From Rotaria socialis (Eukaryota; Rotifera; Eurotatoria; Philodinida; Philodinidae), in assembly GCA_905331475.1 (NCBI GenBank), contig CAJNYU010000030.1, forward strand, positions 434,001 to 498,000: a DNA stretch of 64,000 nt, written 5' to 3'. The notes below the pieces were generated by a model. That model saw nothing but the letters and a program-made list of their open reading frames with translations. It was not told where the DNA came from and made no database searches. The position numbers and the translations under genes were made by a program. This document shows, in pieces, positions 15,088 through 27,630 of the stretch; the stretch's first letter is position 1; every line of letters starts with the position of its first letter.

Positions 15088-17294
15088 TCAATTAGCACGG
15101 GGTATGTCGGCCACTTTTAATTTCTTTTTTCTTAATAGATTTTCTGTTGCAACATAACCCATCATACCTAATGTCAGAAATATTAATAAAATAATTAATG
15201 CTACTCTTATACGAATATATGGTGCTATTATATAAAACAACACGAAACCAGTTGATTCCCAAAGACGATAATTTGAAAAAGCAGCTTCATTTTTATCAAC
15301 AAATAAAATACCATAAAAGGAATTGATTTGGGTTTGCCACACAGCATCGGCTAAACCCCATAGACCAGCTAAAATAAATAATACAAACATTCGATTTTCT
15401 GTTGGTTTCCAAATAAACATGGTTATAATTAACGAATAATTTATTACAGCACCAATCATAAAACATGGCCAACGACCCATAAATTTTACTAATTGACCAA
15501 AACATGCACTACCTATGGAATCGCAAATACCATATGCAATAAAAATCAAACCAACATATTTAGCATTAAATGTGCATGTGATAAAGCCCTAAACGAAGAA
15601 AAAAAATAAATCTAAAAAAGTAATAGTGTTTAATTACTTGTGTAAATTGTGCTCCAATAAACGATTGTTCTAAACCTGACCAAATGGTCAATGGAATAAG
15701 ATAGATTTGTTCAATATTACACATATGTTTAGCTGTTGAAACAAGTAGTGTAACAGAATGACGTAGCATAACAGAAATTTGATCTAAATTGAAATTGGTT
15801 AAAATCCATTTCTTCTTTTCTATCAGTTTTATTTACCTTTTGATGCTTTTCGTCGTTGGTTAAGAAAGCATATTATTATTAGAATTGAACAAAGACTTAT
15901 TAAAATATATAAAATACAAAGAACATTAATCTAAAACAAAAAGAAATATTCATAAAATTAGATTTAATTTGTTTTTTCTTCAGTACTGTTTTTCGATCAA
16001 TTTGATTAATAACTTCAGCACCTTTATATTCTTGTTCAGTAAAATCTGCACCACATCTATCATATTTTATTCTAACTGTTGTATTTATTCTTGTTCCATT
16101 AGTTCCGGTTTCTTTTGGTTTAAGTACTACATATGATATCAAATTTCCCCATACTTGTCCTATAAAAGCATAAGTTTCTTTGATATAAAAAGGCAAATTA
16201 AGAAGCAAACCTGTTTGAAAAAATGTAAAGAATATACCAAAGAATCTATTGACAATAACATTTTTATTCAAGAATTTATTCTCTGCATAGATTGTACCAA
16301 TATCAGTTAGATAACTACATTTTGAAGTCCATAGCGGAGCAGCAGCTAACCCAACAAGTCCAGCGGCTTAGAAAAAGCAATGAATGCTAATAAAATATTT
16401 TCATTTTTTCATACCTGGATACATAAGATATGCTTTTGGATAATAGTTTGCTGCTACATATAAAAGATACCTAAAGAAAAGATGTCAACAATCATATAAA
16501 ACGGATAGAAACTCACACGTATAAAATGATTCAAATGCAGTTTTATTGCAGTGTCTTACAGAAAAAATAGAAAATATCGTTTTTGAATTACAACTCAATC
16601 ACTTATAAAGGTCTTCTGATCAATGATGTATCATTGCGAAATGATTTTAGATCTGAACTAAAATTATCAAATAATTAGTTATACGGATACTTTTAAAACG
16701 AGATCTACGATTAGAAGAAGGCTTAACTCAAACTAATCTGTTTAAGATTTTATACTTATTTCAGCGTCTAAATAAACAATAGCATTTAACTATCCGTGTT
16801 GATATCTTATAACAGAATACCTTCACATTGAATTTGAACTTTTCTAGTGTATGTTGGTACTAATGACTTATCTCTTTTACACATTTCCATCATTATCTTA
16901 AAATCATTTAAAACATTTGTATGAGAATATTATCAAACTAATCTAATGATATTCAATGTACTCACGGTATTTGAGACATGACAATGGTCCATTTGAGGCC
17001 GAATATAGATATTAATGGATGTGGCAAAAATATTGCTGAAATAATAAGACATGCATAAATGATTGATAAAGAATTAACACCAACATTAGCTTCTGTATTT
17101 AATGAACTTTGTAAATTGCTTATACCACTAAATGCAGTAAATTGAAGAAGAAAAGCCGTGCAAATAGCTAATAGATTTTTATATGTTTGAAAAGTAAATT
17201 TTGTTTTGGACGTAGATTCACTTGGTGTATCATTCTCACCTACAGTATTTTCAATATGTGACTTCAATTCTGAATCAGATATAGTAGAAGACAT
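15088..17294 (-). CDS. UNC93A: UNC93A-like major facilitator superfamily membrane protein
   Basis: Six exons (17294-16966, 16470-16415, 16366-15987, 15930-15837, 15783-15638, 15588-15088) sum to 1506 nt, giving 501 residues; human UNC93A has 457. After a polar N-terminus with acidic residues come the UNC93 first-helix signature KNLLAICTAFLLQFTAFSG with NLQSSLN, then GLKWTIVMSQIPYLLYVAANYYP, AAPLWTSKCSYLTDIGTIYA, FGIFFTFFQTG and VWGNLIS. The C-terminal half has GLWGLADAVWQTQINSFYG and EAAFSNYRLWESTGFV, both diagnostic. A hydrophilic loop with NGT and NTT N-glycosylation sites lies after the fifth or sixth helix. UNC93 proteins are multipass proteins linked to potassium-channel regulation (UNC-93) or to trafficking; the substrate here is unknown. 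Intron 1 is about 495 bp. Confidence 0.93.
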
Positions 17295-18216
17295 AGATTA
17301 TGTCTTGCCTTTTATTTTAAACTGAAACAAAATATAAATAATGATCAACTATCACTTTCGTATATTGATAAGATCAAATTAAAAATAGAATCGAAATAAA
17401 ATTCATGATTATATTTTATATCAACGAATTTCTAATCCTTACGAGTGGGCATTGTGGAGAATTGTTTTTTTTAATTTGTTTTGACGTTCGAACAGATTTG
17501 TTTTCCGCTATTGATATGAAACGAAATGATGTAACTTTCAACAAAAGAAAAAGAAAAGAATACGATATTTTATTTCATTTCATTTCAATAAACAAAAATA
17601 AAATTAGTAACATAAGATGATTGCATACGATCATTGATTTTTTTCGATGATCGACTTGCAATTGAAACTAACACAAATTGACCTCATATTACTATCAAAA
17701 GCAACGTGCTTTTATCTGTCTATTTAAATACAATTCTATGTTGTGATACTTGATAGCCATCTCAATACATATGCATACATATTATCTTATAGTTTCCTTT
17801 ATAACTAGAATGCAGGATTTCGTAATCTCGTTTTTTTACACAGAAGATTTTCAACTGGTATAAAAATCTGAATTGAATATTTTTCTGTGATAGATATCAA
17901 AAACCTTTGTTTGTTATTTGATTAGAGGATTTCTTTATTCTTATCAGTATTATTCAAAGATTTATTCAAATTGTTGGCATGATCATATGTACAGTTTTAA
18001 GAAACTGTTGTATAAAATTTTGTTGAGTTTGACAGCTAAAAATGAATCCATGAAAAAACGATTTCTATTGTAACTAATGAAGCTTTCCACACTACTTGTG
18101 TTATATCATAATACAAAGAAAAATATCATCTCTTCATTATCAGTCATTGGTAAATTTATTTTTGAAACTTTGAAATAACATCAAATAAATATAATAATTG
18201 TTTGTATGTAACTAAA
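17295..18216. other. Intergenic, nothing recognised
   Basis: The gap lies between the transporter start and the GDPGP1 stop. A 71-codon plus-strand frame at 17405-17620 has biased composition and no recognisable motif, so it is not called. Confidence 0.5.
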
Positions 18217-21200
18217 TTAATTATCTAGTAAATTCTTCACATCATCTTTAATTCGTTCTTGTTCTTCCACTGATAAACCTAATCTATTCATATGTTGACA
18301 CATTTCCGATTCTGTCAAAGTATTGTAAACTTTTTCATCTAGACAAAAGAATTTTTCTTAATAAAATGAGTTTTTGTTAGCTATCTACTACTTACCAGGC
18401 ATTGTCATAAATCCGCTTAGTTCGAGAAACGCAAAATTACATCGCTCAAATTTTTCCCCATCTATATTCAAATAAAAAAATTTTCTCGCTTCAAGTTTTC
18501 AAAACACTCACTCGTAATCGATTGGCGAAACCAAATAAAGATACGTAAGACATTATCTGCCGATGAAAATGAATCACCTTTTACTATGGCTACATTATGA
18601 GCTATATTATTTAACATCAAATAATTCGTTATTTTATACACATCTCTGGAAAAAGAATGCATTATAATATTATTTCATATATTGTGTATGAATTCCTACT
18701 GTGAGATTTTATTGAATTCATCAATATGTTTTACTTCGAAAGCGAATGCTTGAGGTTGAAAGGAATCCAATAGATAACAATTTGATTTTGTATGAAATAC
18801 AGAACATTTCTTAAAAAATATACTTTTAAATTATAAACAAAGTTAAAAATAACTTACTAGTGTTTGAATAAACATACGACCAGGACAATACATGCCATGG
18901 AGATGTAACTGAAACATAAATTTTTATTATATAAACTTGATAATAATATCTTACATGATTTACAGATGCATAAGCACACAGAGAATTAAGGCCAGCCACG
19001 ATATATGGATGTGCACTTGCAGCAACGAATTCACATCCAAATACAATACAGTCAGCAGTAACAACCTATTTAGATCCATGCATAGTGCCTCCAAAACTTG
19101 ATTATACATACATATTTTGTTTCGATTATTTGTCCTAATAGTAAATCACATAAAGAATCCAAACACATAGGATTAGCTACTGTGTGAATCTGAGTAATCA
19201 ATAGCAACTTTTATTTTTCGACTCTTTATGCCACATACCATCAGGAAAAATAATCGAAATTAAATTATTTCTTTCTATCACCTGTGGTTGTTCAAGTTCC
19301 CGATACGGTACAAGTAATACATGATAAGGTCGAATTGGAGCAGCATTAATTATTATCAAATGTTTATCTGTTTGCTGTTCATTGTCTAAAGAAAAAAGAA
19401 CCTAAATATCGATCAGAATTTGTATTTGAGTAATAATAAAAAAGAAATTTCTCGATCTCACTTCTGCATCTTTAATTTTGTTAAAATGAAATTTCTTGTT
19501 ATCGAATGGTATATTCACATGTTCAAATAGATAGGGCACTCGACGTTTTTCTTGTCGATCTCTGTTTAACTATTTTTAAACATAACTTGATTTGAAATCT
19601 TTCAAAAAAATAAATAACTTACTCCAATAATATAATTTAGGTCACCATCATCAAGTATTCGCTGTTTGGCATTATAGTCGATTGTAAACATAAACAGATC
19701 TTGACTAACAGCATGTTCCCATTCAAAACGCAGTAAATTATCGAACTAAATTATATAATATATAAAAATCATCTATTCACAAGTCTACGCGGATCAGAAA
19801 AAGAAGCGATTCTAATCAAAATATATTCTTAGTTTTCTAGCATGATATTTAGTTCATTCTCACAGAAAACTTTCGCTTCACTATTGTGTTTATGAGATAA
19901 GTGCAGACTTCCGAAAAAGTAAATTTTGAAAGATAAAAAAGACTTTTCTCTCACTATTAAAAGACGTACAAGAATGCAAACAGAAATTTTCTTGTCAGTT
20001 CTGTAATTGTCATTACATGCGAAAGAAAATGATCAGAAAATATCCTATTTTCAATAGCTCCCAAGCAAATTTTCTGGATATTTCAGAAATCAGTTACACA
20101 TGCAGAAAGAAATTTCTCATTAATTTCAGATATAACTAATAATATGAAAATGAATTAGAACACAAAAAAAAGTAGATTCTCCAGTAATTTTGGTAATTAC
20201 CTGAAATTACGCAAACACAGAAATTCTTCTCATTCTTGAGGGCATGGTCTGTGAATCTATATAAATATCGATCACTAAATCTATACAATATGAATAGAGA
20301 AATTATAGATATTTCCGTAATTACCAGGAAATTTGTTGATTTCTTTTCCTATTTTATGGTAGTTTTTGAGGTTTGTCGAATTTTCCTTTTGATGTAATTG
20401 TAATGTCAGTAATTTTCCAGGAAGTTTGTAGCTAGAGATAATTAACTTCTAAAATTTCTTGAAAATTACTTTATTTTGGTTTTGACATGTGGTGAATAAT
20501 ATTGCGGTAATTACGAAAGTTTCTGATATTTACTAAAACTTGAATTTTTCATCTCTGTAGTCTTTGAAATATGCATATTTAGCTAGGAAGTTTGCTTTTT
20601 CTAGAAATCTGCCCAGTGCTGATAACAAATACAGGTAGCAAATGTGATAGAAGTGTCAACCTATTTCCTGTAACTAATTTATCTTCGACTTGCTTCTCTC
20701 AATTAATAGTTCATGTTCTTGGTCGTGGGTGATGCTTTTTGTTGGCTTTGATACGAATTTTCATGAAGTCAAAACAACATGTGCTATAAATATTTGTATT
20801 CCCAATGGCATGGAGAGAAGAAACAGAGTAGAATGCTCATTCGAAATTAATAAAACATTTAACTGATGATTGGAATATTTTATTTCATCGAGTCTGACTA
20901 GGAGATCGTCTACGTTACTGAATTAGCTCCTAATTCTCTATGTGAGAAGAAAACCTTCACATTACTATGTCTCGTGGTGCAATGATCATCCTTGCAAACG
21001 GTCGACAGTCTATAAAGAGGTCGCTATTGAATTGAAATGGTATGTTCTATCTTAATCGATTCGGTTAAAGTCCCTGATGTCAATCAAAAAGATTATATTC
21101 TTTGATTCAGTTAGTGTTTCTTTCTAAAATTACAAGTATAAATCTTACCTTGTTGAATTTTTCATCAGTAAAGCATGAGAAATTAACAGAATTTGGATCG

Positions 21201-21220
21201 AATTTAAAATGCTTCCACAT
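18217..21220 (-). CDS. GDPGP1: GDP-D-glucose phosphorylase (HIT/VTC2 superfamily)
   Basis: Eleven exons sum to 1128 nt, 375 residues against 385 in human: 21220-21149, 19745-19623, 19569-19462, 19401-19239, 19179-19112, 19065-18955, 18908-18858, 18809-18700, 18645-18512, 18461-18396 and 18338-18217. The enzyme phosphorolyses GDP-glucose to glucose-1-phosphate and GDP in the cytosol. Matches to the family run in order: FDNLLRFEWEHAVSQDLF, LNRDRQEKR, FDNKKFHFNKIKDAEVLFSL, IINAAPIRPYHVLLVPYREL, then GLNSLCAYASVNHLHLHG and LRIFIWFRQ. The catalytic His motif HLHLH is residues 215-219, split by an intron after the first His. The ATG is the one whose frame joins exon 2. The fifth exon's 3' splice site (ACACAG at 19180) was chosen because the nearer CAG gives a stop. 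Intron 1 is 1.4 kb, far longer than the rest. Confidence 0.95.
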
Positions 21221-21418
21221 TTACGAAGGAGAACTGTGAGTCTACTGAAATTATAATAAAGGTAAAACAACACGCAATACTTATTCAATTTTAATTGGTC
21301 AAAAATAAACAAATCATTTCTTTTTTCAATATCTTTCTTCTGATTGGTACAAATACGAGACTAAATTGAGTTTTGTCTCACTGAAATTATTTCTCATATT
21401 TCAAACAACTTTCCCGAA
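21221..21418. promoter_or_regulatory. Short divergent promoter between GDPGP1 and the SARNP-like gene
   Basis: Only 198 bp separate two start codons facing away from each other, so the core promoters must share this space. No TATA box or known factor site stands out. Confidence 0.5.
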
Positions 21419-22945
21419 ATGGCTACAAATAAAATACCTGAAGTCAAATCACCAGTTGAACAAACAAAGGAACTTGCTGAAGCATTAACGTACGTAGAAA
21501 GCTGATTTTTAGTTTCATCAGAATTTTCTTATCTTTTGCGTTTAAGTGAGTTTGAATTAAACCATGGTGTCATAAGTGCAGATAATCAAACTAAAGAAGT
21601 ATCAGCAGTTGATGTCAGTAACTTCATTTAGCAAACAAGCTGTTCTAATTATTTTTATCTTAACAGAAATTTAAACACAGACTTGAACGTTTTGGAAAAA
21701 TATCACCTGAAGCAAAACAAATCTCCCGTGCGTTACGTTTTGGTACATCCCATGTATGTAAATCAAATGCATAATCTTGTTCATTTTATTTTTTACTTTT
21801 CAATTTTGAAGGAAGCAATTGAAGGTACAGCTAAAAAGCGACGTTTAGAAAGATTCGGAGTTGTTCCTAATTCTGAAGTAAGAATCCGAAGACCTCTGTT
21901 ATTGACATGATTTATTATTGTTTCATATAGAAAGATACACAGCAGAAGAAACGTCAACGCGCTGATCGTTTTCATTTGACTAATACAAAGTCAACTGTCG
22001 ATGAAGATACAAAGAGGAAGCGTATCGATCGTTTTGGCCTTGTAACGTCATTGACAGTAAGAGAATCCGTTGAATCATTTAAAACTCAAAATGAAAACTA
22101 CATAGTCTCTATGTGGCTTAATACAAACAGTGTAAAATGTGCTCAATAAAAGAATCGTTATAGAACAATATCCGATTGTAGAAGGTAACAACAAAAGTTG
22201 TTTGTATCAGAAAAAAGAATCTTCATTCAAAGAACGAGTTGTTCATTGCATTTTAACCAGTATAAAATGCTCATTGATATGTGTGAGTTGTAATCCTGAG
22301 TAGCAAAGGCATATTACTTCTACTAAAATCTTTCATAATATGATCTTTCAATGCAAATGAGCTAATTTACGTTTTTACTGAAGTGAAAGTCGCTGGTATA
22401 GCATGTACTCTTTTGATTATCATTGATGATAAAGGAAAATCAAAACGATATTCATACACGGATCAGAATGCTTGGATTCAACTTTGACCAGTATCATGGT
22501 CAGTTGGCTAATAGAAGAAAGAAAAGAAAAAGGATTCGCTGTTTGACTACTATATAGTAGGTTTATATTCACCAGAACAACAGACATAAAAATAAAAATA
22601 ATTTTATGCATGCTAAAAATAATTTCAGCAATATTCAAATATCGACACAGTTCATAGTTTTTCACTTTTAAAAAACGAAATTTTTGGTGTTTTTCTAAGG
22701 TAATATTTCCAAATATTCTATATTTCAGACGGCTACTACTGGAAAATCACCATCAACAACTTCAACAGTGCCTGATGCAATTAAGAAACGAGCTGAACGT
22801 TTTGGAGATATATCTCAAGTAGCCAAAACCAATACAATAAATGTATGAATAAGAATATTTCTATTATTTTAATGCAAACTTTTCTATATTTTAGGAACAA
22901 AAACTTAAACGTATTGAACGATTTACACCAAAGCCAAATACTTAA
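21419..22945 (+). CDS. SARNP/Tho1-C-like RNA-binding protein lacking the SAP domain
   Basis: Seven exons (21419-21489, 21547-21613, 21667-21753, 21812-21877, 21931-22056, 22729-22842, 22895-22945) give 193 residues. The protein is built from repeats of the SARNP/CIP29 C-terminal motif, basic residues followed by RFG: RLERFGKIS, RALRFGTS, KKRRLERFGVV, KKRQRADRFHLT, KRKRIDRFGLVTS, IKKRAERFGDIS and KLKRIERFTP. In human SARNP this region binds RNA and the helicase UAP56/DDX39 and serves mRNA export with the TREX complex. The N-terminal SAP module (HKLKLAELKQEC-type) is absent; the first about 45 residues are acidic and uncharacterised. Several exons each hold one repeat, suggesting growth by exon duplication. 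Intron 5 is 672 bp. Confidence 0.8.
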
Positions 22946-23078
22946 AATTAACTTGAATTGCCTTGACTTTTGTTTTTGTTTTTACATTTTTTCTTTGTTT
23001 TTTGTTCATAAACATGATAAGACAATTTTCTGTGTAGAAAATTTACTTGAAATCGAAAAAATTGTTTATATTTAGACG

Positions 23079-24249
23079 ATGACATCTACTATCCGACCAC
23101 GTCTATTCATAACTCAACAAATGCCTTCACAGTTTATTCATGCACTCGAGCGTGTATTTGAACTTGATTATCAAGATACTCCGACGCCTTTGTCTCCAGA
23201 ACAAATTTTATTTCGTATTCGTGCTCATCCACCAGATGCAATTCTTTTTGCATCAAAAATAAAAATTGATAAAGAATTATTATCAGCAGTAGGTGATAAA
23301 CTCAAAATGTTAGCGACATTTTCAGTTGGATATGATCATATTGATGTAAAAGAATGCCAAAAAAGAGGCATACCTATTGGATATACACCAGGTAGAAGAA
23401 AGATTTAGTTAATTAAGAATAGACTATTAACTTGTGCTTTGAAAACTCTAGGTGTATTGACAGACGCAACAGCTGATTTAGCTGTGGCATTATTGTTAGC
23501 AACAGCAAGAAGAATCACAGAAGCTGTGCGAGCAGTTCGTGTGAGGCATCATAATAAGAATCATTTATATATTCTACTTTTATTTAAAATTTAAAATAGA
23601 ACGGTGAATGGGGTACATCTTGTGATGTGATGTGGATGTGTGGTAAACCTTTAACTAATGCTACAGTCGGCATTGTTGGTTTAGGACGTATTGGTTTAGC
23701 TATAGCACGTCGGTTACAACCGTTTTCTATTCAACGTGTACTTTACAGCGGTACACGTGAAAAATATTTTGATTCCAACGCTGATAAAGCATTCTTTAAA
23801 TATGTTCCATTTGCAGAATTATTAGGCGAGTCTGATTTTGTGATTATTGCATGTGAATTGAATGAATATACAAAAAATATGTTCAATAAGAATGCTTTCG
23901 AACAAATGAAAAATGATGCAATTCTAATTAATATTGCACGAGGAGGTATCATTGATCAAGATGCACTCTATGATGCATTGACGAATGGTCTTATTGGAGC
24001 TGCTGGTAAAACCTCTTATTGACAATCGATTAATATTCATTGTTATCTATAGGTCTTGATGTGACGGTGCCAGAGCCATTGCCTACAGAACATCGACTTT
24101 TAACACTCGAAAACTGTACGATTTTTCCACACATTGGAAGTGCTGATGTGTCTGCACGTCATCAAATGGCACAAATATGTGTGGATAATTTATTTAATTT
24201 TTTTAGTGCCAAACCGATGGTTCATCAGCTTAAACTCGGGGATGCTTAA
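23079..24249 (+). CDS. GRHPR: Glyoxylate/hydroxypyruvate reductase (D-2-hydroxyacid dehydrogenase)
   Basis: Four exons (23079-23391, 23452-23540, 23600-24005, 24053-24249) give 334 residues; human GRHPR has 328. It reduces glyoxylate to glycolate and hydroxypyruvate to D-glycerate with NAD(P)H. Visible features are the substrate-loop FSVGYDHIDV, the dinucleotide fold with GLGRIG at residues 161-166, and the catalytic triad Arg248 (NIARGG), Glu277 (PEPLP) and His296 (FPHIGSAD). The C-terminus lacks a clear SKL-type peroxisomal signal, so a cytosolic enzyme is likely. The gene starts 133 bp after the SARNP-like stop on the same strand and converges on the following dehydrogenase gene 156 bp away. 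Confidence 0.95.
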
Positions 24250-24405
24250 GTGCAACATATTTTACGATTGATTTAATTTTAATTTACTTTTCTCAAAAAT
24301 ATACATCTAATTCAGGTTAAGATAATAAGCACGCTAGATTAAATTGCTTGTATTTGATTTATTTTTTGATTATGAATAATAAATTGAGAAAAACAAAAGA
24401 AAACA

Positions 24406-25277
24406 TCAACTATGAACACCACCATCGACACGAATTATGTCTCCATTTATGAAACATCCATCTTGAGATGCTAACATAGCCACGACGCCAGCCACATCTT
24501 CTGGTTTACCAAATCGTCCATTGGGCATTCTTAAATTATCAAATAAACGATGATTCACATTTAACGGCAATTGAACATTCTTATTCATGGGCGTATCGAT
24601 ACCACCTGGAGCTACAACATTTGCACGTACATCTTGAAGAAGATATTCTCGTGCAAGAGCTTTTGTAAATGCAACAATAGCCCCTTTACTTGCTGCATAT
24701 GCAGACATAAATGGATGACCATGTAGAGCAGCTGTTGAAGCGATATTTATTATATTACCTTTTGTAGTTACTAAATGAGGAAGACAAGTACGACACATCA
24801 GAAATGTTCCAATCAAATTTGTATCAAGAACAGTACGAAAATCTGATAATGATGTGTCAGCGACTGAACTTGTACGTAATATACCAGCTACATTGACAAG
24901 AACATCGAGATGACCTCGAAGAGTTACATATTTGTTGATTTTTTCGATCACTTTTTCTTCATCCGTAACAGACATTACAGCTATTGAAATCCGTTCTGGG
25001 TGAGATGATGATTGAATCGTTTCTTTTAATCCAGTTTCATTGAGATCAATACCAAAAACACAAGCACCCTCGTCGACCAGACGTAAAAGTACAGCTCGTC
25101 CTATACCGGAACCAGCTCCAGTAACAATAGCTGTTTTATAATGGAACCGATTGCATGCAATAGCTGGTACATTCTGTAGACAAAATAATTCAATTTAAAA
25201 ACATCATTCGTTACTATTTCGATGGATGATTTTATAGTTACCGATGTATTGGCTTGAACATTCATTATTTCACTCAT
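24406..25277 (-). CDS. Classical short-chain dehydrogenase/reductase, NAD-type
   Basis: Exons 25277-25242 and 25173-24406 encode 267 residues. Features are the Rossmann TGAGSGIG at residues 30-37, an Asp at the end of the second strand (VFGIDLN) that favours NAD(H), an NVAG variant of the usual NNAG, catalytic Ser in [14 protein letters not shown] with Tyr171 and Lys175, and APGGIDTPM after the active site. The C-terminus, [17 protein letters not shown], is the FabG/cP2-type ending. The closest groups by eye are FabG-like 3-oxoacyl reductases and 3-hydroxybutyrate or retinol-type dehydrogenases. The substrate cannot be told from sequence. The 12-residue first exon has no evident targeting signal. 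Confidence 0.9.
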
Positions 25278-25359
25278 GATTGTATAAGAAAAAGATGACG
25301 ATTGATGATTTAACTTTAGTTTTTTAATTTTTTTCTAAAATAATCACAAATAGATGGCA

Positions 25360-25718
25360 CACTAGTCGACGATCTTGACTTCGATCTGTCCAGGTTCTTG
25401 TTTTTCTTGAATATCAGACAAGATTCTTTTGCCATTCCTTCTGTACAAGATTCTTGTCTGAAAAAACAGATCTTGACTTTCTGGCAAGATTCGTGTAGAC
25501 ACAATCTTGGCTGGCGAGGCAAGAAATGTCCCGCCAGGCAAGAATCTTGCGTTCTTGTATTCTTGCCTGATTCTTATTTATCTGATCAATCAGACAAGAT
25601 TGTGTTTTTCTTGAATAACAGACAAGAATCTTGTTTCTTTCCTGCCTCGAAGAATCTTGTCTGATATTCAAGGAAAACAAGAATCTGGACAGATCGAAGT
25701 CAAGATCGTCGACTAGTG
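25360..25718. repeat. Short foldback element with near-perfect terminal inverted repeats
   Basis: The left end CACTAGTCGACGATCTTGAC is mirrored by GTCAAGATCGTCGACTAGTG at the right end. The match continues for about 70 bp through TCGATCTGTCC and TTGAATATCAGACAAGATTC. The interior is packed with variants of CAAGATTCTTG on both strands, so the whole about 360-bp unit can fold into a branched hairpin. It is non-coding; the overlapping open frames on both strands are by-products of the palindrome. It lies about 80 bp upstream of the dehydrogenase start, and it resembles a recently active non-autonomous element. Confidence 0.85.
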
Positions 25719-26131
25719 CATGTTGTTTTTTTATAAATCGTTCCATTGTTTTCTTTTTCTTTCGTGCTCGTACGATATATGGTGAAGTATATGAACATGA
25801 ATAGGCCTCTTTATTGTTCTCTCTCTTCTTTGATATACCAAGTTGCCTATGGGTACATGAACATAAATGGCCTGCTTTTTTTTTAAAAAGCTGCTATTGA
25901 GAGCATATGCACTACGTCACTGAGAGAGATGAGTTATAAAATGAAATTTGATCTACTTAATGTAAATCATTGGTGTTTGTAACTTATTGCGTATTCATGA
26001 TTTTCAACTATGGGTTTTGAATTCGATCATCGCATACATATGTGTCTCTCGATTTAGACACAACTATCGCAGGTTGCTGCTGATTGACGGGGCTTGTTGA
26101 TTGATGATATTGGTTAGAAGCTTTTCTGGAT
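25719..26131. other. Intergenic spacer between two repeats
   Basis: AT-rich sequence with no recognised feature. A short related pair, TATGGTGAAGTATATGAACATGAATAGGCC and TGGGTACATGAACATAAATGGCC style words (about 25779-25872), hints at a small local duplication. Confidence 0.4.
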
Positions 26132-27630
26132 AGCAAGGGGAGAAAGTGCTGGATAGGTGCTGAACAGGTGCCGAGATGCCAATTGTTTTTTTTAGGATAC
26201 CGCATAGACTAAATCACTACATTGTGATTGATTAGGAGCGCTCTCTATCAGATTCATTGTGTTACTTCAATACTAGCGAATTATTTAAGTATCCAATCAG
26301 AAATTCACTCATTTTACAAAACTGTCTAATTGTAATTCAATTTTTCTTACTTAGAAGAAACTGATTTTTGTGCTGTTTTTCTGATATACAAAAAAAGAGA
26401 AGAAGTTTCGTTCAATAGTTTTCAGTTACTTTACGAATTCTTATTTGTTCCATGGGATAAAATGCGTTTTTCATATTGTTTAAAGGTGGCATGTTGTCTG
26501 TAATATAGCAGTATACTAGCAGAAGTACCCAGTGTTGCCTGGAAAAGTTCACATTTAATATATGCAAACAAAACCCCATTGTACTTGAAAAGATCTAAAA
26601 CGCCTAATTAGTAGGAAGAGATATATACAACTACTATTTTTGCCCCGTGCCGATTTTGNTCTCATAATAACTGTTAATAAAGTATTAATGATATTTTTCA
26701 TACCTTTTCTTGACATAGACGGCTAAAATTTTTATCTCACATATATCTAATAGAAATATTTTATTTTTGAAAGTTTTAGCTCTCTAACTAAACCTACGGG
26801 TGAAATACATCAACAAGAGTGAAATACATAAATTTTTGTACTGGAATTTTGCATATTGTTATTTTGAAATTATTTCAAAAATCGAGTTCAAAAATCGATC
26901 TTTCACCAGTAGTTTAAGCTCGAGAACTGAAACTTTCAGAAATAAAAAATCGGTATTAATATATATGTAATAAAAATTTCAGCTCTCTAGTTCAAGAAAA
27001 ACTATGAAAAGTACCGTTAGCAATTTATTATCAGTCATTATGGGATACCCTTTGCATGTGTAGTGTTTCTAACAAATGATGCGATTCTCCACATTTTATA
27101 GGTCACTAAAGGTTTTAATTGTTATCTTAGGCCATTTTCGATGACGATACGTCTAACTAGACCGTGAAGATAAATGAAAAACTTTCTTCCAGAACATTGG
27201 AACAGAATTCTCTTCTTCCGCAACGTAGTAGAAGCCACACGTATTACCCATATAGATTTTTGAGATTTGCTTTATGAAATTTTAATATTTTCATGTAGTG
27301 GTTGTCAGAGAAGTAGAGTTTCTTCGATATCATTGAAAATAAAAAGATCTTTTGTGAACCATTTGCACCTCATTGAATATAATCTAAGGACCAAAGAGTG
27401 TTGAAATGGTATTGGAAGAGTGCTATGGTATTTTCTATCATAAATCAGTATTTTTCTATGGCAAAAACACCAAATCTGAATACTGTTAACCTATTGCTAA
27501 GCAACTTCTCAATTAATATTTATGTTCTAATTTCTTAATCTTCAGCAGCACCCACAAGTGCCGAGCAGGTGCTGAACAGGTGCAGAGTAGACGCTGGACA
27601 GGTGCTGGATGCCAGCACTTATCCCTTGCT
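26132..27630. mobile_element. Candidate 1.5-kb non-autonomous DNA element with inverted ends
   Basis: The left end, AGCAAGGGGAGAAAGTGCTGG (26132), and the reverse complement of the right end, AGCAAGGGATAAGTGCTGG (ending 27630), match with a few changes. Each is flanked by GGAT (26128-26131 and 27631-27634), a possible 4-bp target duplication. Just inside both ends lies the 17-mer AGGTGCTGAACAGGTGC (26155-26171 and 27567-27583) in direct orientation, set among further GGTGC/GCTGG words that are GC-rich against the AT-rich surroundings. There is no transposase frame, so it would need help from elsewhere. One ambiguous base (n) is at 26659. Confidence 0.6.

Noticed and set aside
22420..22665. 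Minus-strand 81-codon frame inside SARNP-like intron 5
   Set aside because: No motif or splice context; consistent with chance in intronic DNA.
25316..25746. Three overlapping open frames on both strands
   Set aside because: They are produced by the palindromic foldback repeat; the residues simply repeat the same word in different frames.
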